Made by a program: the position numbers and the translations under genes. A stretch of 64,000 nt of DNA from Hanstruepera neustonica (lineage in GTDB: Bacteria; Bacteroidota; Bacteroidia; Flavobacteriales; Flavobacteriaceae): contig NZ_POWF01000001.1 in assembly GCF_002895005.1 (NCBI RefSeq), forward strand, positions 124,001 to 188,000, given 5' to 3'. Of this stretch, positions 17,092 to 25,144 are shown piece after piece. The notes under the pieces are model-generated. The model did no database searches. It worked only from the letters and a program-made list of their open reading frames with translations, and was not told the DNA's origin. The first letter of the stretch is position 1, and the number at the start of each line of letters is the position of its first letter.

Positions 17092-18420
17092 TTAATTAAA
17101 TATCGCTTTGTAAATATCGTTGCCATTGGCAAACAATACCAAAGCAATTAGTAGAATGAATCCAATTAACTGGGCATACTCCAAAAACTTATCACCAGGC
17201 TTTCTGCCAGAAATCATTTCATACAATAAAAACATGACGTGACCTCCATCCAAAGCTGGAATAGGCAATAGATTCAGAACACCCAACATAATCGATAAAA
17301 AGGCTGTAATGGCCCAAAAAGCTTTCCAGTTCCACTTCGCTGGGAACATATTGCCAATAGCTGCAAAACCACCAACTTGAGTGGCTCCTTTTTTAGTGAA
17401 AATATATTTAAACTGCGCCAAATAATCCTTAATAGTCCAATATCCTAACGACGTTCCTTTTACAATACTTTCTCCAAAGGAATACGATTTGTGATGTGAC
17501 GCCACATAGTTTTCATCGGTTGCCGAAGTCATAATACCAATGGTGTTGTCTTCACTCGGAACAACATTCAATGAAATAGAGTCCGTTCCTCTCTCAACTA
17601 AAAGTTCAATAGACTTCCCTTGACTATCTTTAAGATTATAGCTTAAATCGGAGAAATATTGAGTAGGGTTACCATTGATACTAATAATGCGATCGGTTTC
17701 CAATAACCCAGCTTTATCTGCTGGCGAATCAGGAACTATTGAATCCAATCGAAATGGCATTCGTGGTGTCATGGCAGGTAAATCACCAGCTTCAAATAAT
17801 TGGGTGCCTATATCTTCCGGAACAGTAAGTTCGGCTAATTCTCCAGAAGTTCTTTCGACGGTAATATTTGAAATATCTCTAAATAACAAATAGGCATTGA
17901 TGTCGGTGACTTCATTAAAAGGTTTTCCATCCACAGATACTATCTTATCACCTTGTTGAAAGCCATATTGTTCCATGGTTTTAGTAACTCCAAAACCGTA
18001 TTTTATATCGTCTTTGTTAGAGTATTCTGTTCCCCAAACAAAAAGAATCATCATATAAATGATAAATCCTAAAATAAAATTGACAATCACTCCGCCAAGC
18101 ATGATAATCAATCTCTGCCAAGCTGGTTTTGTTCGAAATTCCCAAGGTTGTGGTGGTTGTGCCATTTGCTCCTTGTCCATGCTCTCATCAATCATTCCGG
18201 CTATTTTCACATAGCCTCCAAGAGGTAACCAACCAATACCATAAACGGTTTCGCCTATTTTCTTTTTGAATAATGAAAACTTGATGTCAAAAAACAAATA
18301 GAATTTCTCAACACGGGTTTTAAATGCCTTTGCAGGGATAAAGTGTCCTAACTCATGTAAGACTATAAGGATAGACAGACTTAAAAATAATTGAGCTGCC
18401 TTAATTAATATCACACTCAT
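17092..18420 (-). CDS. rseP: RIP metalloprotease RseP (site-2 protease)
   Basis: The 442-residue integral membrane zinc protease cuts membrane-embedded anti-sigma factors and signal-peptide remnants. The zinc site HELGH is at residues 22-26 in the first membrane helix, and the second conserved motif NLLPIPALDGGH lies in a C-terminal helix near residue 390. Two PDZ-like domains sit between them (around 125-200 and 205-290; one shows SPADKAGLLETDRIISING). Length and order are typical for the family. It has its own -7 box just upstream. The specific substrate in this organism, probably an anti-sigma factor, is not encoded nearby. Confidence 0.95.
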   Translation of the reverse strand: MSVILIKAAQLFLSLSILIVLHELGHFIPAKAFKTRVEKFYLFFDIKFSLFKKKIGETVYGIGWLPLGGYVKIAGMIDESMDKEQMAQPPQPWEFRTKPAWQRLIIMLGGVIVNFILGFIIYMMILFVWGTEYSNKDDIKYGFGVTKTMEQYGFQQGDKIVSVDGKPFNEVTDINAYLLFRDISNITVERTSGELAELTVPEDIGTQLFEAGDLPAMTPRMPFRLDSIVPDSPADKAGLLETDRIISINGNPTQYFSDLSYNLKDSQGKSIELLVERGTDSISLNVVPSEDNTIGIMTSATDENYVASHHKSYSFGESIVKGTSLGYWTIKDYLAQFKYIFTKKGATQVGGFAAIGNMFPAKWNWKAFWAITAFLSIMLGVLNLLPIPALDGGHVMFLLYEMISGRKPGDKFLEYAQLIGFILLIALVLFANGNDIYKAIFN

Positions 18421-18447
18421 AAATTGCGGTTTCTTTTAAATAACGCA

Positions 18448-18455
18448 CAAAAGTA
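18448..18455 (-). promoter_or_regulatory. Probable -7 box for rseP
   Basis: TACTTTTG on the minus strand fits the TAnnTTTG box and lies 27 bases upstream of the start codon. No good TTTG was found at the -33 position. Confidence 0.5.
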
Positions 18456-18495
18456 GTGTTTTTATGTGCAACTATGAAAAGAGAAACATAATTGA

Positions 18496-20439
18496 TTATT
18501 CTTTTACAACTCTTTTAACAATGACACCTTTATTGGTATATAATTTCAAGAAATATAGCCCATCACTCAAAGTATCAACCATAATAATGCTGGGACTATC
18601 CAGAGACAAAACTTTTTGCCCCAAAGTGTTATAAACTTCAACATTTGAAATGGTTACTTTTTCGGGTTTTTGAATAGTGATATAGGATTCCGTTGGATTT
18701 GGATAAATTATCAACGCTTGATCCAATTCATAATCTGAAATACTCAACGTTATATTATTGTTTTTGGAAATGATATCGAATTCAGGGTCAAACAATACAT
18801 TACTGACCTCAAAATTTACCGTTTCCAAAAATGTTTCGCCATCGAATGAATTGTTCAAAACCAAATCCAGATTCTCGCCTCCAGTGCCAACCAATCGAAT
18901 GGGTACTGGTGCTTCAAAAAAATCAACCGAAGCATCACTTTGTGTCTGATTAATTTGAATTAAAACCTGATTTCCGCTTGCTGGACTAACATCAATGGTA
19001 TAGCTCGGGTATCCCTGATTATAAACCCAGTCGTTAAAAAATTCTGTCAAATCTTCACCTGAAGCTGCTTCCATTTTCGTCTGATAATCGGGAGTTTTGG
19101 CATAGGCAAAAGCCAGTTCTGGTGTTGCCAAATAATCTTGCATACCTTGATAAAATTGGGCATCACCAATTTTTTTTCGTAACATGTGCAACACCATGGC
19201 ACCTTTGTTATAACTCAAACGGCTGCTGAAAATTCTATTCACACTGGTCGTATCGGCATCAGATAAATAAACAGCTCCTGATGGCGATGATGTTATTGAG
19301 CTAATACGTTGTTCTTTCCAATTTCTGAAAGCCCCATTGCCATCAAAATCTTCAATGACTAATCCTGATAAATAGGTAGCAAAACCTTCGTTTAACCAAA
19401 TATCCTTCCAGCTGCCACAGGTAATTTTATTGCCAAACCATTGGTGAGCCAACTCATGGGCTATCAAACCACGGCTAAAACCTCCCATAAACGATACAGT
19501 CGTGTGTTCCATACCACCACCCCAACCAAATTGGGCATGACCATATTTTTCATTGGCATAAGGGTACTCTTCAAACAAGTTAGAGAATAAATTCATAATA
19601 TCCACGGTGACAGGAGTGCTGGCTTGTGCCGACGCCAGGTTTTCTGGATATACATAATTTACAATTTCAAATGGATTACCATTATTTGGTACCGTATGAG
19701 AATACACTTCATAATTGGTAACGGCTATTGCGACTAGATACGCAGGTATAGGATAACGATGCTTATATCGGGTTGTCTTGCTATCACCATCTATTATTTG
19801 ACTTAATTCCACACCATTGGAAACAGCTATGTATTCTTCATTCGAGGGATTTAAAGTTGGTGTCGTTAGATACACATCGATACTGTCAATTTTATCAATC
19901 AAATCTTGTTTACAGGGCCACCAACCTTTGGCTCCATAAGGCTCGGAGAGGGTCCATATAATGGGGTCACCACTATGTGTAGTTTGAGCAAATGAACCAA
20001 AACCAGAACTAATGGGATTGCCTGAATAACTGATGGTCAATGAGTCCAATACCCCTAAATTTTGAGTTTGCGGCAAGGTGATGACAACCTCATCATCCGC
20101 ATTTTGAGAAAACGATAAGCTAGATCCGCGTTGCAATACTTCAGAAACAATCATATTATCTGTCAACTCAAAGGTAACTTGTGACAAGTTTTCCTTGGCT
20201 TCAAAATAGGTAGTAACTTGTCCGGAAATGGATGCCTGACTGGGATCGATATCAAATTCCAGACGATGGTATTTAATATCATAATTCCCAGTATTCATGT
20301 TTCTGGAATAGTTTTGCGACATACGTCTCATGGCCGCCTTGGCTTCCGCTTCTGAAATGCTTGTTAATTCCCGATCAAAATTTTGCGAAAAAGTAGTGCT
20401 GGTCCATAAAACAATGAGTAAAGTATATAATATTTTCAT
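18496..20439 (-). CDS. Secreted M1 family aminopeptidase with T9SS sorting domain
   Basis: The 647-residue protein has a signal peptide (1-18), the N-terminal M1 beta domain, and a gluzincin catalytic domain around residues 230-450. The exopeptidase motif GGMEHT and the zinc motif HELAHQWFG followed 18 residues later by NEGFATY (HEXXH-X18-E) are intact. The last 75 residues, beginning near ALIIYPNPTESYI and ending in a GLYFLKLYTNKG-like strand, form a type A T9SS C-terminal sorting domain, so the enzyme should be exported and attached to or released from the cell surface. It probably trims peptides outside the cell for nutrition. It is divergent from the SCO gene. Confidence 0.93.
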   Translation of the reverse strand: MKILYTLLIVLWTSTTFSQNFDRELTSISEAEAKAAMRRMSQNYSRNMNTGNYDIKYHRLEFDIDPSQASISGQVTTYFEAKENLSQVTFELTDNMIVSEVLQRGSSLSFSQNADDEVVITLPQTQNLGVLDSLTISYSGNPISSGFGSFAQTTHSGDPIIWTLSEPYGAKGWWPCKQDLIDKIDSIDVYLTTPTLNPSNEEYIAVSNGVELSQIIDGDSKTTRYKHRYPIPAYLVAIAVTNYEVYSHTVPNNGNPFEIVNYVYPENLASAQASTPVTVDIMNLFSNLFEEYPYANEKYGHAQFGWGGGMEHTTVSFMGGFSRGLIAHELAHQWFGNKITCGSWKDIWLNEGFATYLSGLVIEDFDGNGAFRNWKEQRISSITSSPSGAVYLSDADTTSVNRIFSSRLSYNKGAMVLHMLRKKIGDAQFYQGMQDYLATPELAFAYAKTPDYQTKMEAASGEDLTEFFNDWVYNQGYPSYTIDVSPASGNQVLIQINQTQSDASVDFFEAPVPIRLVGTGGENLDLVLNNSFDGETFLETVNFEVSNVLFDPEFDIISKNNNITLSISDYELDQALIIYPNPTESYITIQKPEKVTISNVEVYNTLGQKVLSLDSPSIIMVDTLSDGLYFLKLYTNKGVIVKRVVKE

Positions 20440-20459
20440 AGCTAACTATTTGGATTATA

Positions 20460-20467
20460 CAAAAATA
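20460..20467 (-). promoter_or_regulatory. Probable -7 box for the M1 peptidase
   Basis: TATTTTTG on the minus strand fits TAnnTTTG and lies 20 bases upstream of the start codon. The -33 element is not clear. Confidence 0.45.
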
Positions 20468-20524
20468 CAATAATCATCACATCTTTAAGTAACCAATGTC
20501 ACACATGCTAAAGAATTTATGTTG

Positions 20525-20532
20525 TAATTTTG
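20525..20532 (+). promoter_or_regulatory. Probable -7 box for the SCO gene
   Basis: TAATTTTG fits TAnnTTTG and ends 11 bases before the ATG at 20544, which would give a very short leader. The second ATG at 20550 remains an alternative start. Confidence 0.45.
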
Positions 20533-20543
20533 CATCATAAAAT

Positions 20544-21221
20544 ATGACCATGCTTTCCTTTTTTAAAGACTATAAATATTTTGCTATAGTTTTTGCCATA
20601 TTATCAATTATAATCATTTCCATTATTTTTAATATTCTGGATGTGGAAAAACCGCTTCCAGTTTACCAACCTGCAATGGTAAATTCGGAGTTGGTTGATA
20701 CCTCTTTAATTGATGTCAGAAAATATCATAAAATCGCTGATTTTAGCCTGATAAACCAGAATGGAGAGACAATCACACAAGACGACTACAAAGACAAAAT
20801 ATACGTGGCCGATTTCTTCTTTACAACTTGTCAAACCATTTGCCCAATTATGACGGATCACATGTATTACATACAAAAGGAACTTAAAAATGATGCTGAC
20901 GTGATGCTGCTTTCTCATTCCGTGACACCAGAAATTGACTCCGTAGCACAATTAAAAAAATATGCATTACGGAAAGGTGTTGATGACAGTAAATGGAATT
21001 TGGTGACAGGTGATAAAAAACAAATTTATGATTTGGCTCGTAAAAGCTATTTAGCTGTAAAGGATTATGAATTTGGCGGTCAATATGATATGATCCATAC
21101 CGAAAACTTTATGCTCATTGATAAAAAGCGTCAAATCAGAGGTTTTTATGATGGCACCAATCCAAATGAAATTACCAGATTGATTGCCGATATAAAAAAG
21201 CTCAAAAAAGAATATGAATAG
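20544..21221 (+). CDS. SCO1/SenC/PrrC family thioredoxin-fold protein
   Basis: The 225-residue protein is anchored by one N-terminal membrane helix (about 12-32) with its thioredoxin-like domain outside. The copper site CXXXC is C96/C100 in TTCQTICP, and the third ligand is H185 in MIHTENFML. SCO proteins bring copper to the CuA site of cytochrome c oxidase or act as thiol reductants. No oxidase genes are nearby; instead it is followed 72 bases later by feoAB on the same strand. It may have a wider metal or redox role here, but that is inference. Confidence 0.92.
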   Translation: MTMLSFFKDYKYFAIVFAILSIIIISIIFNILDVEKPLPVYQPAMVNSELVDTSLIDVRKYHKIADFSLINQNGETITQDDYKDKIYVADFFFTTCQTICPIMTDHMYYIQKELKNDADVMLLSHSVTPEIDSVAQLKKYALRKGVDDSKWNLVTGDKKQIYDLARKSYLAVKDYEFGGQYDMIHTENFMLIDKKRQIRGFYDGTNPNEITRLIADIKKLKKEYE

Positions 21222-21259
21222 TTTTTAGTCAACTATTTTTTTACCCTGATATTTTACTT

Positions 21260-21267
21260 TATTTTTG
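21260..21267 (+). promoter_or_regulatory. Probable -7 box for feoAB
   Basis: TATTTTTG fits TAnnTTTG, with TTTT in place of TTTG 19 bases upstream. It lies 26 bases before the feoA start. No operator like the one at 24447-24464 was found beside it. Confidence 0.5.
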
Positions 21268-21293
21268 CTTCTTTAAAATCAATCTAAATAAGC

Positions 21294-21527
21294 TTGCAGG
21301 TTACTTTAGCAGATATAAAGAGAGGCGAAAAAGGCATAATTACTGATGTCTCCTCCATCCACATTCCCTTAAAATTATTGGAAATGGGATGCTTGCCTGG
21401 CAATTCTGTGGAGCTTGTGCAAGTTGCTCCATTTGCCGATCCTATGTATTTAAACATTAACGGTAGCCACTTGGCCATACGAAAAGAAACGGCTATTCAT
21501 ATCTTAATTGAAATTTCCAATGGGTAA
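21294..21527 (+). CDS. feoA: FeoA ferrous iron transport accessory protein
   Basis: The 77-residue SH3-like protein has the usual FeoA pattern: TLADIKRGEKGIITDV at the start, LLEMGCLPGNSVELVQVAP in the middle and GSHLAIRKETAIHILI at the end. It helps FeoB in Fe2+ uptake on the cytoplasmic face. The start is a TTG: an in-frame stop lies three codons upstream and there is no ATG before residue 31, which would destroy the domain. It overlaps feoB by eight bases. Confidence 0.9.
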   Translation: MQVTLADIKRGEKGIITDVSSIHIPLKLLEMGCLPGNSVELVQVAPFADPMYLNINGSHLAIRKETAIHILIEISNG

Positions 21528-23619
21528 ACAAATTAATGTCGCACTTATTGGAAACCCAAATACCGGAAAAACCTCTGTTTTTAATGCCCTCACAGGTTTA
21601 AATCAAAAAGTTGGCAATTATCCGGGTATTACTGTAGAAAAAAAAGAAGGTATTTGTAAGCTTCCACGAGGCGTCAAAGCCCATATCATTGATTTACCAG
21701 GGACTTATAGTCTTAACGCCTCCTCACTCGACGAGAACGTCGTTATCGAATTGCTATTAAATAAAAATGATAAGGATTTTCCTGATGTAGCTGTTGTGAT
21801 AAGTGACGTGGAAAACCTTAAACGAAATCTACTATTATTTACGCAAATAAAGGATTTGGAAATCCCAAGCATATTGGTAATCAATATGGCCGACCGAATG
21901 GCTTACAAGGGGATTTCTTTAGATATTCCCTATTTGGAAAAGCAATTAGAAACCAAAATAGCCCTTATTAGCACTCGAAAAAACCAAGGCGTAAAAGAAC
22001 TCAAGGAATTAATTGCCAATTATAAAGATCTATCTGTTAAGCCTTGTTTGAATGCTTCTGAAATTGACGTCGAATATTTCAATAACCTGCGAGAAACATT
22101 CCCAAATCAACTCCTTTATAAATTGTGGCTGGTTATTACCCAGGATGTCAATTTTGGTAAGACTGATAGAAATGAAATTGATGCCGTTGCCAACTTCAAA
22201 ACCAAATCCAAAAGCGATTTAAAACGGTTGCAGCAAAAAGAGACGATTAAACGCTATCAATTTATAAATGACACCTTAAAAAAAGGGCAGAAAATTGATT
22301 TAAGTACTGCAAAGGACATACGTATTAAACTCGATAGGGTGTTAACCCACAAAGTCTGGGGCTATCTCATTTTTGGTGTTATTTTATTGACCATATTCCA
22401 AGCGATCTACGACTGGTCAAGCATCCCAATGGATTTTATTGACAGTTTATTTGCCTCATTAAGTGAATGGACCAAAAATGCATTGCCAGCTGGAGCTTTC
22501 ACCAATTTAATAGCCGAAGGGATTATTCCTGGTTTAGGAGGTATTGTCATTTTTATTCCTCAAATCGCCTTCTTATTTCTCTTTATTTCAATTTTAGAAG
22601 AAAGCGGTTATATGAGTCGTGTTGTGTTTTTAATGGATCGCATCATGCGACGATTTGGTTTAAGCGGAAAAAGTGTCGTGCCACTGATTTCAGGGACTGC
22701 CTGTGCTATTCCAGCCATTATGGCAACCCGAAATATTGAAAGTTGGAAAGAACGGCTTATAACCATTTTGGTCACACCTTTCACAACATGTTCTGCCAGA
22801 TTACCAGTTTATTTAATAATCATTGCGTTGGTTATACCAGAAGGGCGCATTTTAGGGTTAAGCTATCAAGCTTTGACTTTGATGCTTTTATATTTAATTG
22901 GATTTGGGACAGCTATCTTATCGGCTTACATTCTGAATAAGGTTTTAAAAATAAAAAGCAAGACGTTTTTTGTTGTAGAAATGCCTAATTATAAATTGCC
23001 TATGTTTAAAAACGTGGCTCTGACAGTTTTGGAAAAAACAAAGTCATTCGTATTTGGAGCCGGTAAGATTATTCTGGCTATTTCAGTTGTTCTGTGGTTT
23101 TTGGCATCTTATGGTCCTGGCGAAAACTTCAATAATGCTGAAACGATTATTACGAATGAATATGCTTCTCAAAATCTTTCTGATGACGAATTACAACAGC
23201 ATATTGCATCCTATAAATTGGAACATTCCTTCATCGGAATTACAGGTCGCGCCATTGAACCTGTTATCAGTCCATTGGGATACGATTGGAAAATAGGCAT
23301 TGCCATAGTTAGTTCCTTTGCTGCCCGTGAAGTGTTTGTAGGTACATTGGCAACCATTTACAGTGTTGGTAGTGATGAGGAGGAAACTATAAAAAACAGA
23401 ATGGCCGGTGAAATTAACCCCATCTTAGGTGGCCCACTATTTAACTTTGCATCAGGAATTTCACTGTTACTCTTTTATGCTTTCGCCATGCAATGCATGA
23501 GTACTCTAGCAATAGTTAAACGTGAAACCAATACCTGGAAATGGCCCATATTGCAATTGGTTATTATGAGTAGTTTTGCCTATATAGTAGCCCTAATAGC
23601 TTATCAATTATTAAAATAA
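21520..23619 (+). CDS. feoB: FeoB ferrous iron transporter
   Basis: The 699-residue protein takes up Fe2+ across the inner membrane. Its N-terminal G domain has the P-loop GNPNTGKTS at residues 11-19, the G3 motif DLPGTYS and the G4 motif NMAD. Then come a helical linker and two Gate regions with the FeoB phrases GYMSRVVFLMDRIMRRFGLSG, SGTACAIPAIMATRN and AAREVFVGTLATIYSVG split over several helices. The ATG at 21520 is preferred to a TTG four codons upstream because it gives the usual MGKQINVALIGNP start and the typical feoA-feoB overlap. Transcription is shared with feoA. Confidence 0.96.
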   Translation: MGKQINVALIGNPNTGKTSVFNALTGLNQKVGNYPGITVEKKEGICKLPRGVKAHIIDLPGTYSLNASSLDENVVIELLLNKNDKDFPDVAVVISDVENLKRNLLLFTQIKDLEIPSILVINMADRMAYKGISLDIPYLEKQLETKIALISTRKNQGVKELKELIANYKDLSVKPCLNASEIDVEYFNNLRETFPNQLLYKLWLVITQDVNFGKTDRNEIDAVANFKTKSKSDLKRLQQKETIKRYQFINDTLKKGQKIDLSTAKDIRIKLDRVLTHKVWGYLIFGVILLTIFQAIYDWSSIPMDFIDSLFASLSEWTKNALPAGAFTNLIAEGIIPGLGGIVIFIPQIAFLFLFISILEESGYMSRVVFLMDRIMRRFGLSGKSVVPLISGTACAIPAIMATRNIESWKERLITILVTPFTTCSARLPVYLIIIALVIPEGRILGLSYQALTLMLLYLIGFGTAILSAYILNKVLKIKSKTFFVVEMPNYKLPMFKNVALTVLEKTKSFVFGAGKIILAISVVLWFLASYGPGENFNNAETIITNEYASQNLSDDELQQHIASYKLEHSFIGITGRAIEPVISPLGYDWKIGIAIVSSFAAREVFVGTLATIYSVGSDEEETIKNRMAGEINPILGGPLFNFASGISLLLFYAFAMQCMSTLAIVKRETNTWKWPILQLVIMSSFAYIVALIAYQLLK

Positions 23620-23625
23620 TTGCCT

Positions 23626-23763
23626 ATGACAACTATAATTCAAAATATTCTTGTGGTGGTTGCTTTAATAATTGCTGTGGTATTTCTCATTGGAAAATTC
23701 ATCTATAGTCCTCAAAAAAAGACCTCCAAAAATTGCGACTCCAACGATTGTGGTTGTCATTAA
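23626..23763 (+). CDS. Small Cys-rich FeoB-associated membrane protein
   Basis: A 45-codon gene starts six bases after feoB. It encodes one membrane helix (about residues 5-27) and a short cytoplasmic or periplasmic tail ending in NCDSNDCGCH, with three cysteines and a terminal histidine. Proteins of this shape follow feoB in many Bacteroidota and are annotated as FeoB-associated Cys-rich membrane proteins, similar in position to FeoC. The tail probably binds iron or an Fe-S cluster; this is not proven. Confidence 0.85.
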   Translation: MTTIIQNILVVVALIIAVVFLIGKFIYSPQKKTSKNCDSNDCGCH

Positions 23764-23793
23764 TAAAAAGTCCCATTTTAATTTTTTGTAAAA

Positions 23794-23812
23794 AACTATT
23801 TTTAAAATAGTT
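23794..23812 (+). terminator. Palindrome after the feo operon, possible terminator
   Basis: AACTATTTT and AAAATAGTT form a perfect 9-base inverted repeat around one T, 30 bases after the last feo gene. It is GC-poor and lacks a long T-run, so it may act as a weak terminator or a protein-binding site. Confidence 0.4.
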
Positions 23813-23829
23813 ACACCACTTTAAATGTA

Positions 23830-23854
23830 TTTTAAGTTCAAATTTGAATTAAAA
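23830..23854. repeat. Long AT-rich palindrome between feo and the DtxR-type block
   Basis: TTTTAA-G-TTCAAA is followed directly by TTTGAA-TTAAAA, giving 12 paired positions with a single bulged G. It lies 3' to the feo genes and 3' to the minus-strand gene at 23941, so it could serve as a terminator for both or as a binding site. No function is shown. Confidence 0.4.
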
Positions 23855-23940
23855 AATCGCCATTAAACCCGATTTTAATTTAAAAATTGATTACCAGTAC
23901 TTTAATTAAAAAAAGTAAAACTATTACTTAAATAGGAAAA

Positions 23941-24357
23941 TTAATCTTCAACTACTAATTGCAGGGTATAATCTTCCTTTTTAATTTTTTCTCCAAAAAT
24001 GGGATACGGCATGAGGTTAAATCCTTTAACTATTATGCGATCATCAGAAATCAAAACTGGCAATTCATTCATTAAATACGTCGTTGGGGTAATTTGGATG
24101 ACTTTCTCCTCTATAAACTCATGTCCGTCATAAATAGCTACCAGAACTTTAGCTTCCCCTGCCCTAACGCAATTGACATTTTTAGGACACCTGGAATCAT
24201 TGATGACATCCTTGAACTCAACACTTATATTTTTGGAAATTAATTGCTTCCCAAATTGCAATTTGGTAACAATTATTGGGGTTTCAACTTGTGTGCTATC
24301 TTGAGCAAAACTTGAACTAGCAAATAAAATTGTTATAAAAAGTGCCAAATGCTTCAT
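23941..24357 (-). CDS. Secreted protein of unknown function with a conserved Cys pair
   Basis: From the ATG at 24357 the protein has 138 residues with a clear signal peptide (MKHLALFITILFASSSFAQ). A longer form starting at 24417 would run over the promoter of the divergent repressor gene and is not favoured. The mature part is a small beta-rich domain with the motif DSRCPKNVNCVRAGEA, two cysteines five residues apart that may form a disulfide. I know this pattern from uncharacterised Bacteroidota proteins but cannot name a function. Its divergence from a metal-dependent repressor suggests, without proof, a link to metal handling. Confidence 0.7.
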   Translation of the reverse strand: MKHLALFITILFASSSFAQDSTQVETPIIVTKLQFGKQLISKNISVEFKDVINDSRCPKNVNCVRAGEAKVLVAIYDGHEFIEEKVIQITPTTYLMNELPVLISDDRIIVKGFNLMPYPIFGEKIKKEDYTLQLVVED

Positions 24358-24408
24358 GCTGTTTGTTTTGGTTAATCTGTACTGAAATCGTGCCAAAAAG
24401 TAAAATAT

Positions 24409-24439
24409 TTTGCTCATTTACATGTTTTAACTATATTTG
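24409..24439 (+). promoter_or_regulatory. Promoter of the DtxR/MntR-type gene
   Basis: TTTG (24409-24412), 19 bases, then TATATTTG (24432-24439) match the Bacteroidota promoter consensus exactly. Transcription should begin near 24446, at the edge of the palindrome listed next. Confidence 0.82.
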
Positions 24440-24446
24440 AATTTTA

Positions 24447-24464
24447 TTTTAAGCTTACTTAAAA
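24447..24464. promoter_or_regulatory. Probable operator for the DtxR/MntR-type repressor
   Basis: TTTTAAG-CTTA-CTTAAAA is a perfect 7-4-7 inverted repeat of 18 bases. It covers the predicted transcription start directly after the -7 box and lies 20 bases before the repressor gene, the classic place for a dimeric autorepressor. DtxR-family sites are palindromes of similar length. Assignment to this regulator is inferred from position. Confidence 0.65.
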
Positions 24465-24484
24465 ATATTTTAAAGTATTTATAA

Positions 24485-25144
24485 ATGTCAACAGCAGTCG
24501 AGAATTTCATTAAAGCCATCTACAAAAATGATAAACATGATGGTAATGACACCAAACCTGGTAACATTGCTAAAAAATTAGGCATATCAAATGCGGCGGC
24601 AACCGATATGGCCAAAAAATTAGCATCCAAGGACCTTCTAAATTACGAAAAATACCAAGAGCTTCGACTTACAGAGAAAGGCTCTAAAATGGCATTAAAT
24701 ATCGTGAGGAAGCATAGGCTTTGGGAGTCTCTTTTATTTAAGCTGTTCGATATGTCCTTACATGAAATTCATCGTGAAGCTGAATTATTAGAACATCAAA
24801 CATCCGATTTTTTGGCTAATAAGATAAGTGCCTATTTAGGCAATCCAAAGTTTGATCCGCATGGTGATCCCATACCCAATGAACATGGGGAAATCACAAC
24901 AGTCGATAATTCCATTCAATTATCACAAACACAAGCAGGAAAATCGTACATCATTTCTCGATTGATGAGTGACGACAAAGAGTTTTTTGATTTTTGTGCG
25001 TTGCATGGGTTAAAATTTGGCAATAGAATTATGGTCACCAATCAATTCCAAAACAATAAAATGACCCAGATTTCAATTAATTATAATACGATCCTTTTAA
25101 ATGAAGATTTCACAAACATCATCTATGTCAATGAAATCAATTAA
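24485..25144 (+). CDS. DtxR/MntR family metal-dependent transcriptional repressor
   Basis: The 219-residue protein has an N-terminal winged helix (NIAKKLGISNAAATDMAKKLASKDLL, listed here only as a region near 27-52), the dimerisation and metal-binding domain with the phrase RKHRLWESLLF and ligand-type residues in HEIHREAELLEHQ, and a C-terminal FeoA-like SH3 domain from about residue 155. Bound Fe2+ or Mn2+ turns such proteins into repressors. It is followed by an outer-membrane-like protein and a metal ABC importer with overlapping or near-touching ends, so it probably controls its own operon. Whether it answers to manganese or iron cannot be decided from the sequence. Confidence 0.93.
   Translation: MSTAVENFIKAIYKNDKHDGNDTKPGNIAKKLGISNAAATDMAKKLASKDLLNYEKYQELRLTEKGSKMALNIVRKHRLWESLLFKLFDMSLHEIHREAELLEHQTSDFLANKISAYLGNPKFDPHGDPIPNEHGEITTVDNSIQLSQTQAGKSYIISRLMSDDKEFFDFCALHGLKFGNRIMVTNQFQNNKMTQISINYNTILLNEDFTNIIYVNEIN

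Noticed and set aside
21508-21519. TTG start for feoB
   Set aside because: The ATG four codons later gives the usual FeoB N-terminus and the short overlap with feoA.
24358-24417. Longer N-terminus for the unknown Cys-pair protein
   Set aside because: It would hide the signal peptide behind 20 residues and overlap the promoter of the divergent repressor gene.
25101-25130. Upstream ATG for the outer-membrane-like protein in the metal block
   Set aside because: It lies well inside the repressor gene and adds residues before a normal signal peptide.
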